Source of the DNA: Clostridiales bacterium oral taxon 876 str. F0540
GTDB lineage: Bacteria > Bacillota > Clostridia > Clostridiales > Clostridiaceae
DNA length: 52,054 nt
Assembly: GCA_000466585.1 (NCBI GenBank)
Contig: KE993503.1
Coordinates: 1 to 52,054, forward strand
Direction of reading: 5' to 3'
The position numbers and the translations under genes are program-made. Of this stretch, positions 34,042 through 42,459 are shown piece by piece (the stretch's first letter is position 1; each line of letters begins with the position of its first letter). Under the pieces are notes generated by a model. It saw only the letters and a list, made by a program, of their open reading frames with translations, was not told the DNA's origin and ran no database searches.

Positions 34042-34809
34042 TCACTCCTTCTGATGTTTTATAAACTCTTTAGCTAGGTATTCGTAGGACTCTGCACCCT
34101 TACACTTGTCATCATAAAGCATAATAGGCAGACCAAAGCTTGGACATTCTGCTAATCTTATATTTCTGGGTATAGTTGTTTCATAAACCTTATCTTTAAA
34201 GTACTTTTTAACTTCAGACACAACTTCATTTGAGAGATTTGTTCTTCCGTCAAACATAGTTAAAATTACACCTTCAATTTCAAGATTCTTATTTAAAGAT
34301 TTTTTAACTAATTGGACTGTATTGATAAGCTGACCTACACCTTCAAGAGCATAAAATTCACATTGGATTGGGATAAGTACAGAATCAGAAGCACAAAGAG
34401 CATTTATAGTTAAAAAACCTAGTGAAGGTGGACAATCGATAAAAACAAAATCATAATCATCTTTTATTTCATTTAACTTCTCTTTTAAAATAGTTTCTCT
34501 CTTATCTTTACTTATTAATTCTACCTCAGCACCGGCAAGTTCCATAGTTGAAGGAGCAATATAAAAATTATTGACAACCTGACATTCTCTAATTACATCC
34601 TTTAATGAAACATCAGATGTTAAGACATCATAAATTGATGTTTCAATTTTTCTTTTATCAAACCCTAAACCACTTGTTGTATTTCCTTGTGGGTCCATAT
34701 CTATAGCTAAAATCTTATAACCTTCCATTGCAAGATACGCACATAAATTTATATTTGTTGTAGTCTTCCCTACACCGCCTTTTTGATTAAAAACACAAAT
34801 TGTCTTCAA
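34042..34809 (-). CDS. parA: ParA/Soj segregation ATPase
   Basis: A 255-residue deviant Walker ATPase: KGGVGKTT at 10-17, DMDPQGNTTSGLG near 36-48 and FIDCPPSLG near 119-127. The dimer binds DNA and relays ParB-parS, and in Bacillus also modulates DnaA. I choose the TTG at 34809, seven bases after GGAGG; a GTG two codons upstream has no spacing. The following gene is parB. The downstream gap from noc holds a terminator and parS. Confidence 0.95.
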   Translation of the reverse strand: MKTICVFNQKGGVGKTTTNINLCAYLAMEGYKILAIDMDPQGNTTSGLGFDKRKIETSIYDVLTSDVSLKDVIRECQVVNNFYIAPSTMELAGAEVELISKDKRETILKEKLNEIKDDYDFVFIDCPPSLGFLTINALCASDSVLIPIQCEFYALEGVGQLINTVQLVKKSLNKNLEIEGVILTMFDGRTNLSNEVVSEVKKYFKDKVYETTIPRNIRLAECPSFGLPIMLYDDKCKGAESYEYLAKEFIKHQKE

Positions 34810-34903
34810 GCTCACCCCTCCAAATTCTTTTATTGAACTTTAAAAAAGTCACAATAACATTATATAATTTATATTAAAAATATTAAAGGCTTTATAATAA
34901 AAA

Positions 34904-34936
34904 AAACACTTCAAGCAATAAAAACTTGAAGTGTTT
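34904..34936 (-). terminator. terminator of noc overlapping parS
   Basis: Stem AAACACTTCAAG/CTTGAAGTGTTT (34904-34915, 34925-34936); the minus strand then has a run of T. The upstream-side arm shares bases 34932-34936 with the parS palindrome. Confidence 0.85.
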
Positions 34937-34947
34937 CACGTGAAACA
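34932..34947. other. parS: parS site
   Basis: A second perfect TGTTTCACGTGAAACA, two bases after the noc stop codon. Confidence 0.92.
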
Positions 34948-34949
34948 TT

Positions 34950-35729
34950 TTATTTTTTAGGTATTTTAACTGTTATTTCAATACAATCATCTAAATCCTT
35001 AGAAGCATATTGCGCTTCTATTCCATACTTATCAAAAACCTGCCTTACAGTATTTATATATACCTTTGGTGAAAATACACCTTTAATCCGCTTTTTACCA
35101 TCAGCAGCAACTTCTTGGTGTGTTATCCTTATTAATTCTTTTTCTATAATTTCTTCTGTCTTTTTTACATTTAAATTTCTATTAACTACTATATTTAAAA
35201 TTTTCTTTTGAAGTTCAGGTGTTGGAAGTTTCAACAAAGCTCTAGCATGACGCTCAGTAAGTTTGTTTTCCAACAAAGTATTTCTGATCTCATTATCTAA
35301 TTTTAACAATCTAATTTTATTAGCTATAGTTGATTGCTTCTTGCCAATGACTTCAGCTAATTGTTCTTGAGTATAGGAATGATCTTTAATAAGATTATGG
35401 TAAGCTTCAGCTTCTTCAATAAAATTTAAATCTTCACGTTGTAAGTTTTCAAGAAGAGCTATAGCTGCCGAATCTTTATCAGTAATATCAACCAGTATAG
35501 CGGGTACTTCGGAAAGCCCCAATTTTTTTGCAGCTCTTAATCTTCTTTCTCCTGCAACCAATTCGTATCTGTCTGCACTCAGCCTTCTAACTGAGAGAGG
35601 TTGTATGATACCGTAAACTTTAATTGATTGAGCTAGTTCATCAATTGTTTCTTCATTAAAGTGTTTTCTTGGTTGATAAATATTTGGCGAAATTAATTCC
35701 GGAGATATATAACAAATATTTTTTTCCAT
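34950..35729 (-). CDS. noc: Noc-type nucleoid occlusion protein
   Basis: A 259-residue ParB paralogue between rsmG and parA, the usual place of noc. CTP-binding box GERRLRAA is at 60-67, ENLQREDLNFIEEA at 94-107, and the helix-turn-helix TQEQLAEVIGKKQSTI near 120-135. Noc binds ATTTCCCGGGAAAT-like sites and blocks septum assembly over the nucleoid. The N-terminus starts MEKNICYISP, directly in the ParB-like domain, so the membrane-targeting amphipathic helix of B. subtilis Noc seems absent. Whether it works as Noc or as a second ParB cannot be decided by sequence alone, but a Noc-like site lies in mnmE. Confidence 0.85.
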   Translation of the reverse strand: MEKNICYISPELISPNIYQPRKHFNEETIDELAQSIKVYGIIQPLSVRRLSADRYELVAGERRLRAAKKLGLSEVPAILVDITDKDSAAIALLENLQREDLNFIEEAEAYHNLIKDHSYTQEQLAEVIGKKQSTIANKIRLLKLDNEIRNTLLENKLTERHARALLKLPTPELQKKILNIVVNRNLNVKKTEEIIEKELIRITHQEVAADGKKRIKGVFSPKVYINTVRQVFDKYGIEAQYASKDLDDCIEITVKIPKK

Positions 35730-35837
35730 AGTACCCTCATCCCTCTTTAGTTTTCCTTATATTAACAAATTCTGTATTTTTACTTAAAATCCTTCTTTTA
35801 TTGTCTAAATTTCGTATGACAAATTACTACACTAAAT

Positions 35838-36557
35838 TTATTTTATAGGTTTTTTTGAAGCAGTTCCAGCTTTTCTTGGATAAACCTTTGGAGTTTCTTT
35901 TACTTTTTTAATAATTACTAAATTATGATTTAAGTCGGTATCTTCAACCTCTACTTCAATAACTCTTTCAACAGCCCCACCAAGAGTTGTTACAGCCTTT
36001 AGACCTTCTTTAATCTCTTCATCAACTGCAGGTCCTTTTAAAGCAATAAAATACCCATTAACTTTTACATAGGGTATGCATAATTCACTTAATACAGCCA
36101 TATTTGCTACAGCCCTTGATACAGCAGCATCAAAAGCTTCCCTATACTTTTTATCTTGTGCAAAATCTTCCGCTCTTCCATGGATAGCCGTGATCCCTTT
36201 TAAACCAAGTTTATTAATTACCTCATTTAAAAAATTCACTCTTTTGTTCAATGAATCTAATAAAACAACTTCTACAGATGGTTGTATTATTTTGATAGGT
36301 ATTCCGGGAAATCCAGCACCTGTTCCTACATCAATAATTTTTTTGGAATTTTTAAGCTCCAAAGATCTAAATGCCTTGATAGAATCTACAAAGTGCTTCT
36401 TTATAAATTCTTCCTCTTCAGTTATAGCAGTAAGATTAATCTTCTCATTCCACTCAATTACAAGGTCCTTATACTGCATTAACTTATTATATTTATCTTC
36501 ATCAAACTCAAGACCTTCATTTATACAAGCCTTGTTTAACAACTCAAAGAATTTCAT
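35838..36557 (-). CDS. rsmG: 16S rRNA (guanine527-N7)-methyltransferase RsmG
   Basis: A 239-residue RsmG (GidB). The SAM-binding site is DVGTGAGFPGIPIKI, with ENIDLTAI-like WNEKINLTAI in the N-terminal part and HGRAEDFA further on. It methylates G527 of 16S rRNA, and loss can give low-level streptomycin resistance. Its start overlaps the mnmG stop by one base (TAATG), so it is translationally coupled. Confidence 0.96.
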   Translation of the reverse strand: MKFFELLNKACINEGLEFDEDKYNKLMQYKDLVIEWNEKINLTAITEEEEFIKKHFVDSIKAFRSLELKNSKKIIDVGTGAGFPGIPIKIIQPSVEVVLLDSLNKRVNFLNEVINKLGLKGITAIHGRAEDFAQDKKYREAFDAAVSRAVANMAVLSELCIPYVKVNGYFIALKGPAVDEEIKEGLKAVTTLGGAVERVIEVEVEDTDLNHNLVIIKKVKETPKVYPRKAGTASKKPIK

Positions 36558-38458
36558 TACTTCACTTCTCCATCCTTTAGTTTTTGTTTTGCATATCCTT
36601 GCTCAAGGTAAATAAGTAACACAGAAATATCTGCTGGAGATACACCTGAAATTCTAGATGCCTGCCCTATACTTATAGGCATAATTTGCTTTAACTTTTG
36701 TCTAGCTTCAGTTCTTAATCCATAAACATCATCATAACTTATATCACTAGGAATAAGCTTCTTTTCAAACTTTTTAAACTGCTCAACTTGTTCAAGCTGT
36801 TTTTCAATATAACCTTCATATTTGGATATTATATTTACTTGTTCACGAATATCACTTCTTAAAATAGGCCTTTCACTATCTAAAGGCTCTACTAAATAAT
36901 AATCTAATTCGGGTCTTTTAATTAATTCATATAAGCTTACTGGTTTTTTAAGCTCTGCAGAATTAATTGAAATTAAAAATTCATTTACTTCTTTCTTATT
37001 AGTAACTTGAACATTTTTAATTCTTTCAAGCTCATCTTCTATAGCTTTTTTTCTCTGCAAGTAACTTATATATCTATCTTGAGTTACAAGTCCGACTCTG
37101 TAACCCATCTCTGTAAGTCTTAAATCCGCATTATCCTGTCTTAATAACAATCTATATTCTGAACGAGAAGTCATCATTCTATATGGTTCTACAGTTCCCT
37201 TAGTAACTAAATCATCAATAAGCACCCCAATATAGGCATCACTTCTGCTTAATATTAAAGGTTCTTCATTTTTAACCTTAAGGGCTGCATTAATTCCAGC
37301 AATAATTCCCTGCGCAGCAGCTTCCTCATAGCCGGAACTTCCGTTCATTTGCCCGCAGCTAAATAACCCATTAATGGTTTTAAGCTCAAGGGTTGGTTTT
37401 AGTTGCATAGGATCCAGACAATCATACTCTATTGCATACCCCGTTCTCATAATTTCAACATTTTCTAGTCCTACTATTGTTCTAAGCATCTTTAGCTGTA
37501 CATCTTCTGGTAAAGATGTAGACATCCCTTGTACATATAATTCTTCAGTATCTTCACCCTCTGGCTCAATAAATACTTGATGCTGAGTTTTTTGTGGAAA
37601 TCTCATAACCTTATCTTCGATAGATGGACAATACCTAGGTCCAACACCCTCAATTTCTCCATTGTACATAGGTGAACGGTGAATGTTCTCTCTTATAACA
37701 TTATGAGTTTCTTCATTAGTATAAGTCAAATAACAAGACATCTGTTCTCTTTCAATATTTTCGTTTAAGAAAGAAAATGGAACTACCTTCGTATCTCCAG
37801 GCTGCTCAATCATCTTTGAAAAATCTATAGATCTTCTATTTACTCTAACCGGAGTACCTGTTTTAAACCTTCTTAAACTTATACCTAAGCGCACCAATGC
37901 TTTAGACAAATCATTTGCAGGAAAAAGACCATTTGGTCCGCTGCTGTAATTAACATCACCTATTATTACTCTTCCTTTTAAGTAAGTTCCTGTAGCTAAA
38001 ATGATTGCTTTCGTAGGAAAATACGCACCATTTTTAGTTTGTACTCCTTTAACAACACCATCTTCTACATCTATATCAACAGCTTCAAGCTGTCTTAAAT
38101 ACAAATTAGGCTGTGTTTCTAATACATGCTTCATTCTTGCTTGATACTTTCTTTTATCAGCCTGAACTCTTAAAGAATGAACAGCCGGACCTTTGGAAGT
38201 GTTTAACATTCTAGATTGAAGATAGCTATGGTCAATATTTATTCCCATTTCTCCGCCTAGAGCATCAATTTCTCTTACCAAGTGCCCCTTGGATGTTCCT
38301 CCTATATTCGGATTACATGGCATTAAGGCTACACTATCTAAGTTCATTGCTAAAACCAAAGTTTTGCATCCTATTCTAGCTGCAGCAAGACCTGCCTCGC
38401 AACCGGCATGACCTCCTCCTATAACTACAACATCAAATTCTTCTGCTATATATTTCAT
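36557..38458 (-). CDS. mnmG: tRNA uridine-5-carboxymethylaminomethyl enzyme MnmG
   Basis: A 633-residue FAD enzyme (GidA). The dinucleotide-binding loop GGGHAGCEAG is at 14-23, and PCNPNIGGTSKGHL, LKGRVIIGD and the second GCDYEE-like GSSGYEEAAAQG blocks follow. With MnmE it modifies wobble U34 of certain tRNAs. It lies 24 bp behind mnmE in an operon with rsmG. AGGAGG precedes the ATG. Confidence 0.97.
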   Translation of the reverse strand: MKYIAEEFDVVVIGGGHAGCEAGLAAARIGCKTLVLAMNLDSVALMPCNPNIGGTSKGHLVREIDALGGEMGINIDHSYLQSRMLNTSKGPAVHSLRVQADKRKYQARMKHVLETQPNLYLRQLEAVDIDVEDGVVKGVQTKNGAYFPTKAIILATGTYLKGRVIIGDVNYSSGPNGLFPANDLSKALVRLGISLRRFKTGTPVRVNRRSIDFSKMIEQPGDTKVVPFSFLNENIEREQMSCYLTYTNEETHNVIRENIHRSPMYNGEIEGVGPRYCPSIEDKVMRFPQKTQHQVFIEPEGEDTEELYVQGMSTSLPEDVQLKMLRTIVGLENVEIMRTGYAIEYDCLDPMQLKPTLELKTINGLFSCGQMNGSSGYEEAAAQGIIAGINAALKVKNEEPLILSRSDAYIGVLIDDLVTKGTVEPYRMMTSRSEYRLLLRQDNADLRLTEMGYRVGLVTQDRYISYLQRKKAIEDELERIKNVQVTNKKEVNEFLISINSAELKKPVSLYELIKRPELDYYLVEPLDSERPILRSDIREQVNIISKYEGYIEKQLEQVEQFKKFEKKLIPSDISYDDVYGLRTEARQKLKQIMPISIGQASRISGVSPADISVLLIYLEQGYAKQKLKDGEVK

Positions 38459-38482
38459 TAGTACCTCCTTTTTAAACCCCGA

Positions 38483-39862
38483 CTATTTTCCAATACAAAA
38501 CTCAGAAAAAATTTTATCTATGATATCTTCCTCCAACGTTTCTCCTGTAATTTCGCCAAGACTCATCCATGCATTTCGAACGTCTATAGATGCCAAATCT
38601 ATAGCAAAAGTGTTCTTAAGAGCCTCAAGCGCTGCTCTTAAACTCTGTCCTGCATGAATTAACGCCTGTTTATGTCTAACATTTGTAATAATTGTATCTT
38701 TTGAGGTTATTTCTCCGCTAAAGAAAAGCTTCTTTATAGATTCCTTTAACTTATCAATACCTTCTCCTGTTACAGCAGATATCTCCATTATATACTGAAA
38801 GTTTAAATCTTTTAACATATTTTTATCTAATTTATTTGGTAAATCACTTTTATTTAAAAGAACTATATACTTTCTGTCTTTTATATAATCAATTATTTCT
38901 AAATCCTCACTATCTAGTTCTCTGCTTAAATCAAGCATTAAAATAATTAGATCTGCATCATTTATCTTTTCTTTGGACCTCTCTACTCCAATTTTTTCAA
39001 CTACATCTTCAGTTTCTCTTATTCCTGCAGTATCAATAATTTTAACCGGTACACCGTCTAAACTTATAAATTCTTCTATAACATCTCTTGTTGTCCCCGG
39101 TACATCAGTAACTATTGCCCTCTTCTCCATCAGAAGAGCATTCAAAAGAGAAGATTTTCCAACATTAGGCTTACCTACAATTACAGTATCAAGTCCATCT
39201 CTTAATATCTTTCCCTCATCTGCAGAACTTAATAATTTATCAATTTCGTCAAGAGCTTCTTTTATTTGGAAGGCAGTTAAATGAGAAGTAGTCTCCTCTA
39301 AATCATCTTCAGGAAAATCAACTGTGGCTTCTATATGAGCTATTACTCCTAAAAGCTTATGTCTCAAAGCCTTGATTTCCCGGGAAATTCTACCCTCTGA
39401 TTGTGCTAAAGCAGATTTCATACTTAGTTCTGTTTTTGCTCTTATTATATCAATAACAGCCTCTGCCTGGCTTAAATCAATTCTTCCATTTAAAAATGCC
39501 CTTTTAGTAAATTCTCCTGGCTCAGCAATTCTAACACCCTGTTTAATAACTTCTTCTAATACTCTGTTTGTAGCGATAACACCACCATGGCAGTTAATTT
39601 CAATTGTATCCTCAGCCGTAAAGCTTTTAGGCCCCTTCATAAAGCTAACTATAACTTCATCAATTATCTCATTTTTTTCTTTATCTATAATATGGCCATA
39701 CCTCATTGTATAGCTCTTGATATCATCCAAACTTCTGCCGCTTTTTCCTTCAAATATATTTGAAACGCTTTTTAAAGCATCTTTTCCTGAAACTCTTATT
39801 ATTGCAATACCGCTTTCTCCCAAACTTGTAGCTACTGCGGCTATTGTTTCAAATTCTTTCAT
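38483..39862 (-). CDS. mnmE: tRNA modification GTPase MnmE
   Basis: A 459-residue MnmE/TrmE. The N-terminal folate-binding domain starts MKEFETIAAVATSLGESG; the G domain has G1 GKPNVGKSS, TTRDV, DTAG and NKSD; the C-terminus ends FCIGK with the conserved Cys. It partners MnmG. An ATTTCCCGGGAAAT palindrome lies within its coding region. Its leader has two tandem 83-nt units and its Shine-Dalgarno is the end of the second. Confidence 0.97.
   Translation of the reverse strand: MKEFETIAAVATSLGESGIAIIRVSGKDALKSVSNIFEGKSGRSLDDIKSYTMRYGHIIDKEKNEIIDEVIVSFMKGPKSFTAEDTIEINCHGGVIATNRVLEEVIKQGVRIAEPGEFTKRAFLNGRIDLSQAEAVIDIIRAKTELSMKSALAQSEGRISREIKALRHKLLGVIAHIEATVDFPEDDLEETTSHLTAFQIKEALDEIDKLLSSADEGKILRDGLDTVIVGKPNVGKSSLLNALLMEKRAIVTDVPGTTRDVIEEFISLDGVPVKIIDTAGIRETEDVVEKIGVERSKEKINDADLIILMLDLSRELDSEDLEIIDYIKDRKYIVLLNKSDLPNKLDKNMLKDLNFQYIMEISAVTGEGIDKLKESIKKLFFSGEITSKDTIITNVRHKQALIHAGQSLRAALEALKNTFAIDLASIDVRNAWMSLGEITGETLEEDIIDKIFSEFCIGK
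39375..39388. other. Noc-binding-site-like palindrome
   Basis: ATTTCCCGGGAAAT, a perfect 14-bp match to the Noc binding consensus of B. subtilis, inside the mnmE coding sequence (Arg-Ile-Ser-Arg-Glu region). Confidence 0.65.
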
Positions 39863-39871
39863 AGGTTTTTT

Positions 39872-40051
39872 CTCCTTTCACTCAAAACACTGGGTAACTT
39901 AGAACATTCGCTTCCGCTCATAAGTTACCCGCTAAAGTCCATTTAGGACTTTAGCCTCCTTTCAGTCGGAACACTGAGTAGTTAACCCCACTCGCTCCGC
40001 TCGCAAACTACCCGTTAAAGGTCATTTAGACCTTTAACCTCCTTTGAGTTT
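39872..40051 (-). repeat. tandem 83-nt leader repeats before mnmE
   Basis: Two units of exactly 83 nt (39955-40037 and 39872-39954) on the minus strand. Each has a 9-bp hairpin with loop TAAAT, then a second stem (GGGTAGTT/AACTACTC and GGGTAACTT/AAGTTACCC), then CAGTGTT..GA.TGAAAGGAG. The first unit is itself preceded by CAAAGGAGG (40038-40046). Confidence 0.85.
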
Positions 40052-40057
40052 AAAAAT

Positions 40058-40083
40058 TAAAAAGAAAGCCCTTAGGCTTTCTT
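40058..40083 (-). terminator. terminator overlapping the jag stop
   Basis: Stem AAGAAAGCC/GGCTTTCTT (40062-40070, 40075-40083); on the minus strand followed by TTTTTAATTTTTA. It spans the last codons of jag and could separate mnmE expression from the upstream genes. Confidence 0.75.
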
Positions 40084-40698
40084 CAAATCAACAACAACTC
40101 TTCTATAGGGCTCTTCCCCTTCACTGAAGGTCTTAACATAACGGTCTTCCTGCAGTGCGGAATGAATTATTCTTCTTTCATAAGGGTTCATAGGTTCAAG
40201 CTTAATAACTTTCCCTGTTCTTCTTACAGTGCCTGCTACCTTAAATGCCAATCTTTTTAAGGTTTCTTCTCTTTTTAATCTATAGTTTTCAGTATCAAGG
40301 ACAACTCTCTTGTAAGCAGTTTCGTGCCCCTTATTAACCACAAGGCTAACTAGGTACTGTAAAGAATCTAAAGTTTCTCCTCTATATCCTATAAGTATGC
40401 CCATATCAGGTCCGGTTAATGATATTTTAACTGTATCAGCTTCTTCTTTAATTCTAATTTCAGCTTTTATTCCCATATTGTCTAAAATATCTCTTAAAAA
40501 TGCTTTAGCCTCATATATATAATCTCTTTTTACTTTGACCCTTATTCTTGCTGGCTTAGCTCCGATTAGCTTAAATAAACCTTTGCTTCCTTCTTCTAGA
40601 ACTTCAACTTCTATCTTATCTTCTGTCACTTTCAGTTCACTTAAGGCATTTTTAATAGCTTCATCAACATTTCTGCCAGTCATCTCTATAACTTTCAT
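40072..40698 (-). CDS. jag: RNA-binding protein Jag/KhpB
   Basis: About 208 residues: N-terminal Jag_N domain (MKVIEMTGRNVDEAI...LEEGSKGLFKLIGAKPARIRV), a KH domain (about 75-145, GILIGYRGETLDSLQYLV) and a C-terminal R3H domain (about 145-205, RRIIHSALQEDRYVKTFSEGEEPYRR). It binds RNA and affects cell wall growth and division in related bacteria. I use the ATG at 40698 by family similarity. A TTG at 40704 or GTG at 40713 is possible since the GGAAGGTGG site is near. yidC lies upstream. Confidence 0.92.
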   Translation of the reverse strand: MKVIEMTGRNVDEAIKNALSELKVTEDKIEVEVLEEGSKGLFKLIGAKPARIRVKVKRDYIYEAKAFLRDILDNMGIKAEIRIKEEADTVKISLTGPDMGILIGYRGETLDSLQYLVSLVVNKGHETAYKRVVLDTENYRLKREETLKRLAFKVAGTVRRTGKVIKLEPMNPYERRIIHSALQEDRYVKTFSEGEEPYRRVVVDLKKA

Positions 40699-40736
40699 AC
40701 CCAAGACACCCACCTTCCTACTTTAATTTGGAAAAA

Positions 40737-41420
40737 TTAAGCTTCTTCCTTTTTGGAATTTATTTTTCTTACAAGTAAATTCTGACCTATTTGAATTAAA
40801 CTGTTAGTTACCCAGTAAACAACTAATGCAGCTGTAAAATTCCAAGCCATAAACAGCATCATTACAGACATACCAATATTCATTGTTCCCATTTGCTTAG
40901 CCTGAGCAGGATCCATTTGAACAGGCATGATAATGGAAGATAAATATGTAGTTATCCCCGCTAATATAGGCAATATTCTAAGCTGATCAGGTGCAAATAA
41001 GTTCTTTATCCATAAGAAGGATACAGTAATGTGCTGACCTGTAACAGGATCTAAAGGCTGCATAGTTCTAAATACATAATATAAAGCCCAAAGTATAGGA
41101 AGCTGGATTATTAAAGGAAGGCAGCCACCCATTGGATTTACACCCTTTTCCTTATATAGCTTCATCATTTCCTGTTGAGATTTCTGTGGGTCATTTTTAT
41201 ATTTTTCTTGTAACTTTTTTAGCTCCGGCTGAACCTGCTGCATAGCAGCTTGAGATTTCATCTGCTTTAAATTTAAAGGTAACAAAATCAATCTGATAAT
41301 TATGGTAAAAAGTATTATAGATAATCCGTAATATGCACTTGGATTAGTTACACCTATAAGCTTAATTAAACTTTGAATAAATTCAAAAAACCTTGTTAGT
41401 CCTACGTTTATGAAATTCAA
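40737..41420 (-). CDS. yidC: membrane protein insertase YidC
   Basis: A 227-residue Oxa1/YidC/Alb3 protein with five hydrophobic segments; the cytoplasmic loop QMKSQAAMQQVQPELKKLQEKYKNDPQKSQQEMMKLYKEKGVNPMGGCLPLIIQLPILWALYYV is characteristic, with R62 (IIRLILLPLN) in the substrate groove. It lacks the cleaved signal/lipoprotein Cys seen in B. subtilis SpoIIIJ. Start is a TTG at 41420 with GGAGG upstream. Confidence 0.94.
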   Translation of the reverse strand: MNFINVGLTRFFEFIQSLIKLIGVTNPSAYYGLSIILFTIIIRLILLPLNLKQMKSQAAMQQVQPELKKLQEKYKNDPQKSQQEMMKLYKEKGVNPMGGCLPLIIQLPILWALYYVFRTMQPLDPVTGQHITVSFLWIKNLFAPDQLRILPILAGITTYLSSIIMPVQMDPAQAKQMGTMNIGMSVMMLFMAWNFTAALVVYWVTNSLIQIGQNLLVRKINSKKEEA

Positions 41421-41448
41421 ACTCCAAACCTCCTTGGATACTCATTAT

Positions 41449-41697
41449 TCATTTAACAGGATCGTATCCACCTTTATTAAAAGGATTACATCTTAAAATT
41501 CTCTTAACCGCCATGATACTTCCTCTTAAAGCTCCATATTTTTCTATTGCTTCTATGGCATACTCCGAACAAGTTGGATAAAACCTGCACCCAACTTCCC
41601 CCGTTAAAAAAGGTGAAAAAATATAATAGAAGCCTCTTTTTAATGGTGAAAGAAACCTTCTATAAAACTTGATTATCGCAATCAGTAGTTTTTTCAT
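41449..41697 (-). CDS. yidD: membrane protein insertion efficiency factor YidD
   Basis: An 82-residue YidD with the signatures CRFYPTCSEYAIEAIEKYGALRG and RCNPFNKGGYDPV. It is membrane-associated and assists YidC-dependent insertion. It overlaps the end of rnpA by 38 bp, so translation is coupled. Confidence 0.95.
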   Translation of the reverse strand: MKKLLIAIIKFYRRFLSPLKRGFYYIFSPFLTGEVGCRFYPTCSEYAIEAIEKYGALRGSIMAVKRILRCNPFNKGGYDPVK

Positions 41698-42040
41698 TAA
41701 TTAATAAACCTGCCTTTTTAAACAGATTTGTAAGCGCCTTTTCTATTTCATGATAATCCTTATCGCTTGATGTTGTCCTAGCGATAAAAACTAAATCATA
41801 TCCTTTTTTAATATTATCTTTATTTAACCTATAACTCTCACTTATAAGTCTCTTAACTTTGCTTCTAACTACACTCTTCCCTACTTTTTTACTGACTGAT
41901 ATCCCCGCTCTGTTTATTTCCTTACGATTCTTTAAAATATATAATACTAATAATTGGTTAGAAAAAGATTTGCCTTTTCTGTAAACAGTTCTAAACTCTA
42001 TATTTTTTCTTAATTTTTCGTCCTTGATAAAAGCATTCAT
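41660..42040 (-). CDS. rnpA: ribonuclease P protein component
   Basis: A 126-residue RNase P protein: FRTVYRKGKSFSNQLLVLYIL and the RNR-like motif ISVSKKVGKSVVRSKVKRLISESYR. It assists RNase P RNA in cutting tRNA precursor leaders. The ATG at 42040 lies 12 bases from the GGAG site; a three-codon mini-ORF (ATG CTT TTA TGA) sits between and ends in ATGA overlapping the start. rpmH is upstream, with a terminator-like hairpin between them. Confidence 0.95.
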   Translation of the reverse strand: MNAFIKDEKLRKNIEFRTVYRKGKSFSNQLLVLYILKNRKEINRAGISVSKKVGKSVVRSKVKRLISESYRLNKDNIKKGYDLVFIARTTSSDKDYHEIEKALTNLFKKAGLLINEKTTDCDNQVL

Positions 42041-42075
42041 AAAAGCATTTCGCTCCTTTTTTGCTGCAATTACAG

Positions 42076-42098
42076 AAAAAGGCCACTAAAGCGGCCTT
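42076..42098 (-). terminator. terminator or attenuator between rpmH and rnpA
   Basis: Stem AAGGCC/GGCCTT (42079-42084, 42093-42098) with loop, followed on the minus strand by a T run (TTTTT). It overlaps the rpmH stop codon. Confidence 0.7.
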
Positions 42099-42231
42099 AT
42101 GCTGTCAATCTCTTTCTACCTTTTGCTCTTCTTCTCTTAAGAACGTTTCTTCCACCTTGAGAAGCCATTCTTTTTCTGAAGCCATGCTCTTTCTTTCTTT
42201 GTTTCTTTTTTGGTTGGTAAGTCATAAACAT
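42097..42231 (-). CDS. rpmH: 50S ribosomal protein L34
   Basis: A 44-residue L34, MFMTYQPKKKQRKKEHGFRKRMASQGGRNVLKRRRAKGRKRLTA-type, rich in Lys/Arg. I take the start at 42231, with AAGGGGG upstream at 9 bases; longer in-frame extension is not expected in the family. It is the first gene of the rpmH-rnpA-yidD-yidC-jag unit and has a near-perfect promoter. Confidence 0.97.
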   Translation of the reverse strand: MFMTYQPKKKQRKKEHGFRKRMASQGGRNVLKRRRAKGRKRLTA

Positions 42232-42398
42232 CTCTGCTACACCCCCTTCTACTTTTGAATAATGTATAGCAATTTTCTTACTACCTACATAAAACTTAAA
42301 TTCAACCTGTTTGGCTATTCTAATTATAACCAATTATTCAATCTTTAATAATACAGGTTAAAATTTAAAATTGAACATACTTTAAGTTTTACTATTAA

Positions 42399-42427
42399 AT
42401 TATATATTTACAAGGTATTAATGTCAA
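42399..42427 (-). promoter_or_regulatory. sigma-A promoter of rpmH
   Basis: -35 TTGACA (42422-42427), 17 bp spacer, -10 TATAAT (42399-42404) on the minus strand, both full consensus. The leader to rpmH is about 160 nt. Confidence 0.88.
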
Positions 42428-42459
42428 GAATAAGAGGATTGTTGATATTTTTTATATTT

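Noticed and set aside
36296..36312. Second Noc-type site in rsmG (GTATTCCGGGAAAT)
   Set aside because: It matches only 11 of 14 positions, so I keep it as a possible half-site and not as a feature.
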